Below, in pieces: positions 1 to 7,631 of a DNA stretch of 64,000 bases. The translations under genes and the position numbers were made by a program. The notes beneath the pieces were generated by a model. The model made no database searches, was not told where the DNA came from, and saw nothing but the letters and a program-made list of their open reading frames with translations. Source of the DNA: Pseudomonadota bacterium (GTDB lineage Bacteria; Pseudomonadota; Gammaproteobacteria; Steroidobacterales; Steroidobacteraceae); NCBI GenBank assembly GCA_018241425.1, contig JAFEDU010000002.1, positions 434,001-498,000 on the forward strand. Direction: 5' to 3'. How positions within the stretch are numbered: the stretch's first letter is position 1; each line of letters begins with the position of its first letter.

Positions 1-1331
1 TGTTCCACGACGTGTCGGAGTCGCGCGAGCTCAACCGGCGCCTGTCCTACCACGCGAGCCACGACCTGCTTACCGGCCTCGTCAACCGGCGCGAGTTCGA
101 GAGCCGCCTGGAGCGGGCGCTCAAGAGCGCCAAGGCCCGCGAGGCCTCCTACGCGCTGTGCTACCTCGACATCGACCAGTTCAAGATCGTCAACGACACC
201 TGCGGGCACTCGGCCGGCGATGCGCTCCTTGGCCAGGTCGGGGCGCTCCTGAAGTCCAAGGTGCGCTGGCGCGACACGCTCTCGCGCCTGGGCGGTGACG
301 AGTTCGGGATCCTGCTCGAGAGCTGCTCGCTTGATGAGGCCATGCGCACCGCCGAGACGCTGCGCGAGGGCGTGCGCAACTTCCGCTTCACCTGGGAGGA
401 CCGGGTGTTCCGCCTCGGGGCGAGCATCGGCGTGGTGCCGATCACCGCCGACAACGAGGACGTGGCCTCGATCCTGTCGGCGGCCGACTCGGCCTGCGCC
501 GCGGCCAAGGAGGGCGGGCGCAACCGCGTGCACAGCTTCGCCGAGAACGACATCGAGCTCATGCGCCGCCGCCGCGAGATGCAGTGGGCCGCGCGCATCA
601 ACGCCGCCCTCGAGGAGGGCCGCTTCGAGCTGTTCCGCATGGCGATCCAGCCGCTGCAGCGGGTCGAGCCAGGCGCGCACTACGAGCTGCTGCTGCGACT
701 CAAGGATGAGACCGGGCGCATCGTGGCGCCGAACGACTTCATCGCCGCGGCCGAGCGCTACGGCATCACCCCTGCCATCGACCGCTGGGTGATCGAGAAC
801 GCATTCCGCTGGCTGGTGTCCGACTCGGACGAGCGCGACAAGCTGCTGCGCTGCTCGATAAACCTCTCCGGCCAGAGCCTGGGCGACGACAAGTTCCTGC
901 CCTTCGTCATCGACCAGTTCCACCGCTCCGGGCTCGATGCCTCCAAGATCTGCTTCGAGATCACCGAGACCGCGGCGGTGGCGAGTTTCAGCCAGGCGAA
1001 CCGCTTCATCCAGGCGCTGAAGGAGCTCGGCTGCAAGTTCGCGCTCGATGACTTCGGCACGGGCCTGTCATCGTTCGGTTACCTCAAGCACTTCCCGGTG
1101 GACTACCTCAAGATCGACGGCAGCTTCGTGCGCGAGATCCTGCGCGACCCGATCGACCGTGAGATGGTGCGCTCCATCAACGAGATCGGCCACCTCACCG
1201 GCAAGCAGACCATCGCCGAGTTCGCCGAGAACGCCGAGATCATCCAGATGCTTACCAGCCTCGGCGTCGACTACGCGCAGGGCTACGGCATCGCCCAGCC
1301 GCAGCGCGTGGTGAAGTCCGCCGTCGCCTGA
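1..1331 (+). CDS. GGDEF-EAL bifunctional cyclic-di-GMP protein, 5' end outside the window
   Basis: The frame is open to the left window edge (first whole codon at position 3, reading FHDVSE, typical of the end of a PAS/PAC sensor), so the N-terminus is missing. Counting from the GTG at 12, a GGDEF domain covers about residues 15-175, with an intact GGDEF motif at 94-98 and an RxxD inhibitory-site motif (RWRD, 85-88) five residues before it. An EAL domain follows to the C-terminus. The signature EAL reads ELL, but the INLSG, EITET, DDFGTG and YLKIDG motifs and the QGYGIAQP end are kept, so phosphodiesterase activity looks possible. The protein probably makes and/or degrades cyclic di-GMP in response to an upstream sensor. 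It converges on the metallopeptidase-like gene at 1363. Confidence 0.93.
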   Translation, partial: FHDVSESRELNRRLSYHASHDLLTGLVNRREFESRLERALKSAKAREASYALCYLDIDQFKIVNDTCGHSAGDALLGQVGALLKSKVRWRDTLSRLGGDEFGILLESCSLDEAMRTAETLREGVRNFRFTWEDRVFRLGASIGVVPITADNEDVASILSAADSACAAAKEGGRNRVHSFAENDIELMRRRREMQWAARINAALEEGRFELFRMAIQPLQRVEPGAHYELLLRLKDETGRIVAPNDFIAAAERYGITPAIDRWVIENAFRWLVSDSDERDKLLRCSINLSGQSLGDDKFLPFVIDQFHRSGLDASKICFEITETAAVASFSQANRFIQALKELGCKFALDDFGTGLSSFGYLKHFPVDYLKIDGSFVREILRDPIDREMVRSINEIGHLTGKQTIAEFAENAEIIQMLTSLGVDYAQGYGIAQPQRVVKSAVA

Positions 1332-1362
1332 GCCCTCGGCTCGGCCCCGCGGGGCCCGTCCC

Positions 1363-2079
1363 CTACCAGGGATAGAGAGGCTGCGAGAGGGCCTTGTGCA
1401 GGCTCGGCGGCGGCTCCTCGTGCGCCAGCGAGGCGATCGACTCGGCCTGGAACCAGGTGTACGTGTCGCCCTTCGCGAGCTCGGTGAAGTGGGCGTCGAG
1501 GTACTGCTGGGGCGTGCTGCCGGCCGGCACCGGGCTCGGCACCGCGCGAACCAGCGCCTCGAACCCATGGACGATGCCCGCCGCGAAGTGCGGATCCTGT
1601 TCGCGCCAGAACGCGAGCGCGATGCGGTTCGCGCCGTTCTCCTCCTCGTAGGAGCTCGGTCGCGTCTGCTTCACGCAGGCTTGCCACCAGTGGCCGAGCT
1701 CGTGCATGAACACCCAGCGGTAGGTGCCCCCCTCGAACACCGACACCGCCGTCGCACGGCCGCCGATTTCCTTCGCCATCTGCGCGAAGTCCTGCCGCTC
1801 CTCGCTGGTCAGGGTCTGCCAGGAGGCGACGACGATCTCATTGGATTCAGGCCGGTAGTTGCCGAAGGACGGCGTGTCGGCCAGGGTAATCCGGGGCGGC
1901 GGGCAGGGATGGTAGCCCTCCTCGGCGATGCGGCGCAGGAACTGGTCGCGCCGCTGTTCGAGTTCGCGCTGCACCTTCGGCGGCGGCGTCGCTTTTTCGG
2001 CGGCGCCAGCGCTGGCCGGGGCCGCCGCGGCGGCTGGCAGTGCGATCATGAACGCGGCAAGGAATCCCAGTAGTCGCAC
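1363..2079 (-). CDS. Secreted HExxH zinc-metallopeptidase-like protein, uncharacterised
   Basis: This 238-residue protein has a GTG start preceded by a good AGGGAG ribosome site. An N-terminal signal peptide rich in Ala and Leu (about residues 1-25) indicates export. Near the middle it carries HELGHWW, an HExxH zinc-binding helix, followed about 20 residues later by EEENGANRIA, which could supply a third Glu ligand. That layout fits a gluzincin-type peptidase, but I do not recognise the family and no substrate can be inferred. It is the last gene of a likely operon: the stop of nadC lies only 18 bases upstream. The pattern is seen in the sequence; peptidase activity is inference. Confidence 0.75.
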   Translation of the reverse strand: MRLLGFLAAFMIALPAAAAAPASAGAAEKATPPPKVQRELEQRRDQFLRRIAEEGYHPCPPPRITLADTPSFGNYRPESNEIVVASWQTLTSEERQDFAQMAKEIGGRATAVSVFEGGTYRWVFMHELGHWWQACVKQTRPSSYEEENGANRIALAFWREQDPHFAAGIVHGFEALVRAVPSPVPAGSTPQQYLDAHFTELAKGDTYTWFQAESIASLAHEEPPPSLHKALSQPLYPW

Positions 2080-2097
2080 CTTGATTTCTCCCTTGGG

Positions 2098-2943
2098 TCA
2101 GTTGAAGTCCAGTCGCATCGACAGGTCCACCGCCCGCACGTGCTTGGTGATCGACCCGACGGAGATGTAATCGACCCCGGTCGCGGCGATGTCCCGCACG
2201 TTCTCGAGCGTGACGCCACCGGAGGCCTCGAGCTTGACCTCCGCGCCGCGCGCATCGCGCAGCGCGACCGCGGCGCGCATGTCCTCGCGGGTGAACTCAT
2301 CCATCATGATGACGTCGGGGGCGGCGGCGAGCGCCTCTTCCAGTTCCCGCGCGTTCTCCACCTCGACCTCGATGCGCACCGGCGGGACGGTGGCGCGCGC
2401 GGCGCGTATGGCGGCCGTGATCGAGCCGGCCGCAGCGATGTGGTTCTCCTTGATGAGCACCTGGTCGTAGAGGCCCATGCGCAGGTTGTCCGCCCCGCCG
2501 CAGCGCACCGCGTATTTCTGGGCGGTGCGCAGGCCCGGGATCGTCTTGCGGGTGTCCAGGATCCGGCAGCGCGTGCCGGCGACCGCATCGACGTAGGCGC
2601 GGGTCGCGGTGGCCGTGGCGCTCAGGAGCTGCAGGAAGTTGAGCGCCGTGCGCTCACCGGTCAGGACCGGCCGGGCGGGGCCTTCGATCTCGAAGAGCGT
2701 CGCCCCGGCGGCGAGCATGTCCCCGTCCTGCGCGCTCCACTTCAGGGTGACGGACGGGTCGAGCCGCCGGAAGGTCTCATCCGCCCAGGCGCGCCCGCAC
2801 AGCACCGCGGCCTCGCGGGTGATCACCCGCCCGTGCACGCGCTGCGCGGCGGGCACCAGGGCGGCCGTGACGTCCCCCCGGCCGAGGTCCTCGGCGATCG
2901 CCGCCGCGACCTGCGCGCCGAGGTCGGCCGGGAGCTGCGGCAC
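2098..2943 (-). CDS. nadC: Nicotinate-nucleotide pyrophosphorylase (quinolinate phosphoribosyltransferase)
   Basis: The 281-residue product matches NadC, which converts quinolinate and PRPP to nicotinate mononucleotide, CO2 and pyrophosphate in de novo NAD synthesis. Recognisable stretches are the N-terminal EDLGRGDVT, the central RKTIPGLR with downstream KYAVRCGG, the KENHI segment, and the C-terminal VKLEASGGV and DYISVGS. Length is close to the usual 280-300. The start is a GTG three bases after the stop of the upstream membrane protein gene, so the two are probably translated together. No nadA or nadB lies in the window. Confidence 0.96.
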   Translation of the reverse strand: MPQLPADLGAQVAAAIAEDLGRGDVTAALVPAAQRVHGRVITREAAVLCGRAWADETFRRLDPSVTLKWSAQDGDMLAAGATLFEIEGPARPVLTGERTALNFLQLLSATATATRAYVDAVAGTRCRILDTRKTIPGLRTAQKYAVRCGGADNLRMGLYDQVLIKENHIAAAGSITAAIRAARATVPPVRIEVEVENARELEEALAAAPDVIMMDEFTREDMRAAVALRDARGAEVKLEASGGVTLENVRDIAATGVDYISVGSITKHVRAVDLSMRLDFN

Positions 2944-2946
2944 GGC

Positions 2947-3549
2947 TTACTTGATGAAGGGCAGTCCGTGCGAGGCGGCCGCCATGCACATCAGCATGGG
3001 AATCGAGAGGATGAAGTTCACGCGCGAGGCCATGCCGGCGGCCTTGCGCGCCTTGGCCTTCTCCTCGTCGCTCGCCGGCTTGATGCCGAGGATCTTCTTC
3101 TGGTTCGGCCAGATCACGCCCCAGACGTTGAGCAGCATGATGGTGCCGAGCCAGGCACCGATGCCGATCTTGAGGAAGTAGCCGGACGGGTCATCGATAC
3201 CGGCCCCGAGGGTGAAGGCGTGGCCGAGGTTCGAGCCCAGGAGCCAGGCGCCGCCCAGCCAGGTCGCGAGCGCCGCCCAGCGGAACCAGAACAGCGCCCG
3301 CGGCGCGACGTACTTGGTGACACCGGCCCCGCCCGGGCCGCCCTTGTCGGCGGCCGCATCGGCCAGCGCCGGGGTCTGGGCGACGTTGAAGTAGTAGAGG
3401 AGGCCGATCCAGAACACGCCGGCCACGATGTGGAACCAGCGGGCGAAGGCCAGCATGTTGAAGTTAAAGCCGCCGATCGTGCACGTGAGGATCAGCGCGA
3501 GCACGATACCCGTGATCAGGGCGTAACGGTGGTTATTCAGAAGGATCAT
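2947..3549 (-). CDS. Urate oxidase N-terminal-like (PuuD-like) integral membrane protein
   Basis: The 200-residue product has several hydrophobic segments and conserved stretches WFHIVAGVFWIGLLYYFN and VIWPNQKKI. These are typical of the membrane domain found at the N-terminus of bacterial membrane-bound urate oxidases (PuuD). The cytochrome c domain of PuuD is absent, so this is a stand-alone membrane module and urate oxidation cannot be assumed. The open frame extends further upstream, but the ATG at 3549 is chosen because it is preceded by a GGAGG site with good spacing and begins the first membrane helix. It is first in the operon with nadC. His residues in helix 2 could bind heme; that is inference. 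Confidence 0.8.
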   Translation of the reverse strand: MILLNNHRYALITGIVLALILTCTIGGFNFNMLAFARWFHIVAGVFWIGLLYYFNVAQTPALADAAADKGGPGGAGVTKYVAPRALFWFRWAALATWLGGAWLLGSNLGHAFTLGAGIDDPSGYFLKIGIGAWLGTIMLLNVWGVIWPNQKKILGIKPASDEEKAKARKAAGMASRVNFILSIPMLMCMAAASHGLPFIK

Positions 3550-3602
3550 GGGTTTATGCCTCCAAGTTATTGTTTCTATGGGTGCAGGGGGCGTTTGAGC
3601 GT

Positions 3603-3631
3603 TTGAAGAATAGGCGAGCCACCCCCATAAT
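3603..3631 (+). promoter_or_regulatory. Candidate sigma-70 promoter for the DUF1289-grxD pair
   Basis: TTGAAG at 3603-3608 and CATAAT at 3626-3631 are separated by exactly 17 bases, in the 124-base gap between divergent genes. Transcription would begin near 3638, leaving a leader of about 35 bases before the GTG at 3674. This rests on motif match only. Confidence 0.5.
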
Positions 3632-3673
3632 TCAACGGAACGCTCATGGGCCTGAAGGCCGGGTAAGGAACGC

Positions 3674-3886
3674 GTGTCCGCAGCGGATGGAAAACCTGCG
3701 CCGCGCGCCGCGCGGCCGCCGTCACCGTGCATCAACGTGTGTACCTTGGATGCGCGCGGTCTGTGTACCGGGTGCCTGCGCTCGGGCGAGGAGATCGGCC
3801 GCTGGCTGGCGATGAGCGCCGAGGAACAATGGCGGCTCCTGGAGGTCCTCCGGGAGCGCCGGCAACTGACCCACAAGGTGACCTAG
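3674..3886 (+). CDS. DUF1289 family small cysteine-containing protein
   Basis: A 70-residue protein with the DUF1289 pattern: SPCINVCTLD followed by GLCTGCLRSGEEIGRW and a C-terminal charged helix (RLLEVLRERR). The four cysteines in the CxxxC...CxxC arrangement suggest metal or Fe-S binding, but no biochemical role is established as far as I know. The GTG start at 3674 is preceded by AAGGA. Its stop codon directly abuts the ATG of grxD, so the two are almost certainly cotranscribed, which would fit a role near iron-sulfur metabolism (inference). Confidence 0.85.
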   Translation: MSAADGKPAPRAARPPSPCINVCTLDARGLCTGCLRSGEEIGRWLAMSAEEQWRLLEVLRERRQLTHKVT

Positions 3887-4210
3887 ATGGACGTGGTAGA
3901 GAAGATCAAGTCGCAGCTGAATTCGAGCCCGGTGGTGCTGTTCATGAAGGGCACACCGGACTTCCCCCAGTGCGGGTTCTCGGCGCAGACGGTAGCGGCG
4001 CTGCGCGCCGTGGGCGCGGACTTCAAGTCCGTGAACATCTTCGAGGAGCCGGAGCTGCGCGAGGCCCTGAAGCGCTACTCCAACTGGCCGACCTACCCGC
4101 AGCTGTACGTCAACGGCGAGCTCGTGGGCGGCTGCGACATCGCGCTCGAGATGTACAAGAGCGGTGAGCTGAAGAAGCTGCTCGCGGAAGCCGGCGCCGT
4201 CACGGCCTGA
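3887..4210 (+). CDS. grxD: Monothiol glutaredoxin (Grx4 type)
   Basis: The 107-residue protein has the monothiol active site CGFS within QCGFSAQTV, the KGTPDFP loop before it, and the glutathione-binding [12 protein letters not shown] and GGCDI segments, all hallmarks of class II monothiol glutaredoxins. These proteins carry or deliver 2Fe-2S clusters, often with BolA partners. The start codon immediately follows the stop of the DUF1289 gene. The last 11 bases overlap the 3' end of convergent rnt. Confidence 0.97.
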   Translation: MDVVEKIKSQLNSSPVVLFMKGTPDFPQCGFSAQTVAALRAVGADFKSVNIFEEPELREALKRYSNWPTYPQLYVNGELVGGCDIALEMYKSGELKKLLAEAGAVTA

Positions 4211-4952
4211 GGCCTTCCGGGGGCTGCGCGTCCGCGCCCGGCTCCTCGGCATCCCCGCCGCCGCTCACCCAGCCCAGTTCGCGGGCGCGCACGGAGGCGG
4301 CCTCGTGGCTGTCCTTCAGGCGGTTGCACACCAGGCAGAAGATGTCCGCGCTGCGCTCGGCATCGTAGCGGGCGCTGTGCGCGCTGCCCGCATCCCATTC
4401 CAGTCCCGCCACCGTCACGGCCTTCGCGAGCACCGTCTGCCCGAGGGCTGCGCCCGCGAGCGTCGCGGTGTCGAAGCATGAGAACGGGTGGAAGGGATTG
4501 CGCTTGACCTCGGCGCGCGCTACCGCCGCGTTCAGGAACCCCAGGTCGAAGGCGGCGTTGTGGCCGACCAGGATGGCACGCCGGCAGTCGTAGGCGCGCA
4601 GGGTGCGCCGCACCTCGCGGAACACGCGCTGCAGGGCATCACGCTCCGGCAGCGCCGGGCGCAGCGGGTGATCCGGGTCGATCCCGGTCACCGACAGCGA
4701 CACCGGGTCGATGCGGCTGCCCTCGAAGGGCTTCACGTGGTAGTTGTGGGTCGCGCCGCGGCGCAGCGTGCCGTCGCTGTCCATGTCGATGAACGTCGCG
4801 GCGATCTCCAGCAGCGCATCCGTCGCGGCCACGAAGCCGCCGGTCTCGACGTCGATCGCCACCGGCAGGTAGCCGCGGAAGCGGCGCGACATGAGGGCGG
4901 CCGCAGCCGCCAGCGGCACGTGCTCCGGGTCTGCCGGCTCCGGCTTGCTCAC
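4200..4952 (-). CDS. rnt: Ribonuclease T
   Basis: A DEDDh 3'-5' exoribonuclease that trims tRNA and other small RNA 3' ends. Visible motifs are AIDVETGGF (exo I, Asp/Glu), [11 protein letters not shown] (exo II) and the C-terminal [11 protein letters not shown] (exo III, His and Asp). The start is placed at the GTG at 4952, which overlaps the pyrC stop as GTGA; longer versions of the frame lie entirely inside pyrC. This gives 250 residues, slightly longer than E. coli RNase T, with an acidic Gly/Pro-rich tail. It is third in a chain with the M17 peptidase gene and pyrC. Confidence 0.93.
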   Translation of the reverse strand: MSKPEPADPEHVPLAAAAALMSRRFRGYLPVAIDVETGGFVAATDALLEIAATFIDMDSDGTLRRGATHNYHVKPFEGSRIDPVSLSVTGIDPDHPLRPALPERDALQRVFREVRRTLRAYDCRRAILVGHNAAFDLGFLNAAVARAEVKRNPFHPFSCFDTATLAGAALGQTVLAKAVTVAGLEWDAGSAHSARYDAERSADIFCLVCNRLKDSHEAASVRARELGWVSGGGDAEEPGADAQPPEGLRP

Positions 4953-5983
4953 GGCGCCATCCTCCAGGCGATGCGCTCCCCGGCGCGCAGCGGCACGAGC
5001 TCGTCCTCGCCGAAGGGGTAGTGCGCCGGGACGTCCCATGATTCCCTGACCAGGGTCACCTGGCCGCTGTTGCGCGGCAGGCCGTAGAAGTCCGCCCCGT
5101 GGAAGGCGGCAAAGGCCTCCAGGTGACTAAGCGCGCCAGCCTCCTCGAAGGCTTCCGCGTAAAGCTCGAGCGCGCCGTGAGCCGAGAAGATGCCCGCGCA
5201 GCCACAGGCAGCCTCCTTCGTGTGGCGCGCGTGGGGCGCGCTGTCGGTGCCCAGGAACAGGCGCGGCGTCCCGGAAGCCACGGCGTCCAGGAGGCTCAGG
5301 CGATGCAAGTCGGCCTTGAGCACCGGCAGGCAGTAGTGGTGCGGGCGGATGCCGCCGGTGAAGAGTGCGTTGCGGTTCATGAGCAGGTGCTGCGGGGTGA
5401 CGGTCGCGGCGATCCCGGCGCGTGCGCCGAGCACGAAGCGCACCGCCTCGCGAGTGGTGATGTGCTCGAACACCACCTTGAGCCGCGGGTGGCGCTCGAT
5501 GAGCGGCGCCAGCACGCGCTCGATGAAGACCGCCTCGCGATCGAAGACGTCGACGGCGGGGTCCGTCACCTCGCCGTGCACCTGCAGCACCATGCCTACC
5601 GCGGCCATGTGGGCGAGCACCGCGTCCACGCGTGCGATGTCGGTGACGCCCGACTCCGAATTCGTGGTGGCTCCGGCGGGGTAATACTTGACCCCGTGCA
5701 CCACCCCGCTCGCGCGCGCCGTGTCGATCTCGGCGGGGCTGGTGCGGTCGGTAAGGTAGAGCGTCATCAGCGGCTCGAACCTGAGCCCCGCGGGCAGTGT
5801 GGCGAGGATCCGCTCGCGGTAGGCACGCGCCTGTGCGGTCGTGGTCACCGGAGGCCGGAGGTTCGGCATCACGATGGCGCGCGCGAACTGCCGTGCGGTG
5901 AAGGGCAGCAACGCGGCCAGTGCCGTGCCGTCGCGCAGGTGCAGGTGCCAGTCGTCGGGGCGCGTGAGCCTAAGGCTCCTCAA
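4949..5983 (-). CDS. pyrC: Dihydroorotase, class II
   Basis: This enzyme closes N-carbamoyl-aspartate to dihydroorotate in pyrimidine synthesis. Zinc-site motifs are clear: [12 protein letters not shown] near the N-terminus, the carboxylated-lysine region [13 protein letters not shown], the HGEV and FEHITT histidines, and [11 protein letters not shown] with the catalytic Asp. At 344 residues it matches E. coli PyrC (348). The frame runs open much further upstream, but the natural start is a TTG at 5983 that overlaps the stop of the preceding peptidase gene (TTGA), keeping the N-terminus aligned with the family. The downstream rnt starts on its stop codon. Confidence 0.95.
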   Translation of the reverse strand: MRSLRLTRPDDWHLHLRDGTALAALLPFTARQFARAIVMPNLRPPVTTTAQARAYRERILATLPAGLRFEPLMTLYLTDRTSPAEIDTARASGVVHGVKYYPAGATTNSESGVTDIARVDAVLAHMAAVGMVLQVHGEVTDPAVDVFDREAVFIERVLAPLIERHPRLKVVFEHITTREAVRFVLGARAGIAATVTPQHLLMNRNALFTGGIRPHHYCLPVLKADLHRLSLLDAVASGTPRLFLGTDSAPHARHTKEAACGCAGIFSAHGALELYAEAFEEAGALSHLEAFAAFHGADFYGLPRNSGQVTLVRESWDVPAHYPFGEDELVPLRAGERIAWRMAP

Positions 5984-7506
5984 CCGGACTTCTCCAGCGC
6001 GCCGGTGAGGCCCTGGCGCAGCAGAAGCTCGAGCGCGAAGCGCACGCCGAAGCCGGTGACCTCGGTGCCCACATGTGCAAGCCCCCCGTGGCGGGTGGCC
6101 GAAGAGAGGTCGACGTGCGCCCAGGGGATCTCCGCGGGCACGAACCGCGACAGGAAGCGGGTCGCGTGGATGTGGTCGCCCTTGCCCTCGACCGCGCACT
6201 GGACGATGTCGGCCACCTTGCTCTCGAGGTCCTGGTCGTAGTCCTCGGCGAAGGGGAAGTTCCACACGCGCTCGCCGCTGGCGCTGCCGGCGGCCACCAG
6301 CTTCGGCACCAGCGCGTCGCGGTTGGTGAACACCCCGCTCATGCGCTCGGTGAGCGCGTACACGCACGCCCCGGTCAGGGTCGCAAAGTCGATCATGAAG
6401 CGCGGCCGGGTGCGCGCGGCCAGGGCCAGCGTGTCGGCCAGGGCCATGCGGCCCTCGGCGTCCGAGTGGATCACCTGGATCGTGACCCCGTTGGCGGCGC
6501 GGATCACGTCCTGGGGCTTGTAGCCGTGCGGGCCGACGCGGTTCTCGGTGATCGCAAGCCACGCATCGGCGGCGATCGGTGCCTTCAGTTCCGCGAGCGT
6601 CACGAGGCTCGCCAGCGCCACGGCGCTCCCGGCCATGTCGGTGTGCATGTCGAGCATCGAGCGGTGCGACTTCACGTTCACGCCGCCGGTGTCGAAGATG
6701 ATCCCCTTGCCGATGAGGGCGACGTCGGGAGCGCCGCTTCGGGAGTGCGGACGGTAGGAAAGGTGCGCGATGCCGGCGCCGGGCTCGTCGTTCGCCGCCG
6801 CGACGGCGAGGAACGCGTTCGCGCCCAGTCGCTTCAGCTGGCGCTCGTCGAGCCAGCGCAGCTTCAGGTGGTGGGTGCGCGCGAGCTCGGTGATGGCACG
6901 GCGGTAGCCGCGCGCGTCCAGGATGTTCGGCGGTAGGGCAGTCAGCCAGCGCGCCAGATTCGTGCCCGCAGCGACGCTCGCCTCGTACTTCGGGTCGAAC
7001 CCGGCGGCGTTCAGGATCTCCACCCGGCGGACGCGACGCTCGCCGCGCGCCGGGGCGCGCCAGGTGGGCAGGGCGAAGGCGTGCACCAGCGTCGCCGCCA
7101 GCAGCGCCTCGAGCGTCGCCTGCGCGGCGCGGCCGTCCTCGGTGGCGGCCAGGCCCACCGTCTGCGGCTCGCGCCCGGCGGCCTCCTTGAGCATGCGCGC
7201 GGCCAGCGTGAGACGCTCGAAGGGGCTCGCCTCCTTGCGCAGGTAGCCAAGCACCGCGGTGGTCTGGCGGGCATTGCCCAGGGTGCCGCTGCGTACCGTG
7301 CCAGTGCGCGCAGGCGTCCGGGCGTGCAGTTCACGCCACCGCGCCGGCTGCGGCAGGCGCTCCAGCGCCCCCGTGGCCCCGGGGGGCACGATCGCCAGTA
7401 GCACATCCAGGTTATCGGCGTTGCGGCCGCGCGCGTGCACGATCGCCGGCGCAGGCTGGGCCGGCAGCAACGGGCTGCGGCGCGCTTCGGAAGCCCTTGT
7501 GTTCAC
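5980..7506 (-). CDS. M17 leucyl aminopeptidase family protein (first of two in the window)
   Basis: A 508-residue two-metal aminopeptidase of family M17. The catalytic domain shows [14 protein letters not shown] (metal-binding Asp and active-site Lys), [10 protein letters not shown] and [11 protein letters not shown] (metal Asp/Glu and catalytic Arg). The Asn of the usual NTDAEGR is Ser here with a preceding His, and the N-terminal domain is divergent, so this is not the orthologue of PepA, which lies at 56863. The start is a GTG at 7506; TAGAAT at 7545-7540 on the same strand is a possible -10. It leads the operon with pyrC and rnt. Likely role: cytosolic peptide turnover. Confidence 0.9.
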   Translation of the reverse strand: MNTRASEARRSPLLPAQPAPAIVHARGRNADNLDVLLAIVPPGATGALERLPQPARWRELHARTPARTGTVRSGTLGNARQTTAVLGYLRKEASPFERLTLAARMLKEAAGREPQTVGLAATEDGRAAQATLEALLAATLVHAFALPTWRAPARGERRVRRVEILNAAGFDPKYEASVAAGTNLARWLTALPPNILDARGYRRAITELARTHHLKLRWLDERQLKRLGANAFLAVAAANDEPGAGIAHLSYRPHSRSGAPDVALIGKGIIFDTGGVNVKSHRSMLDMHTDMAGSAVALASLVTLAELKAPIAADAWLAITENRVGPHGYKPQDVIRAANGVTIQVIHSDAEGRMALADTLALAARTRPRFMIDFATLTGACVYALTERMSGVFTNRDALVPKLVAAGSASGERVWNFPFAEDYDQDLESKVADIVQCAVEGKGDHIHATRFLSRFVPAEIPWAHVDLSSATRHGGLAHVGTEVTGFGVRFALELLLRQGLTGALEKSG

Positions 7507-7631
7507 TTGCTTTACCCGCGCCTGCTCGCCATCATCGTTATTCTAACGCGACCCGGCTCGACACGCGCGCTGCGAGGTGTGCCGCGCGCGGAACGTGCCG
7601 TCCGCACCGGCAGTTTTTCTCAAGCGAGCGC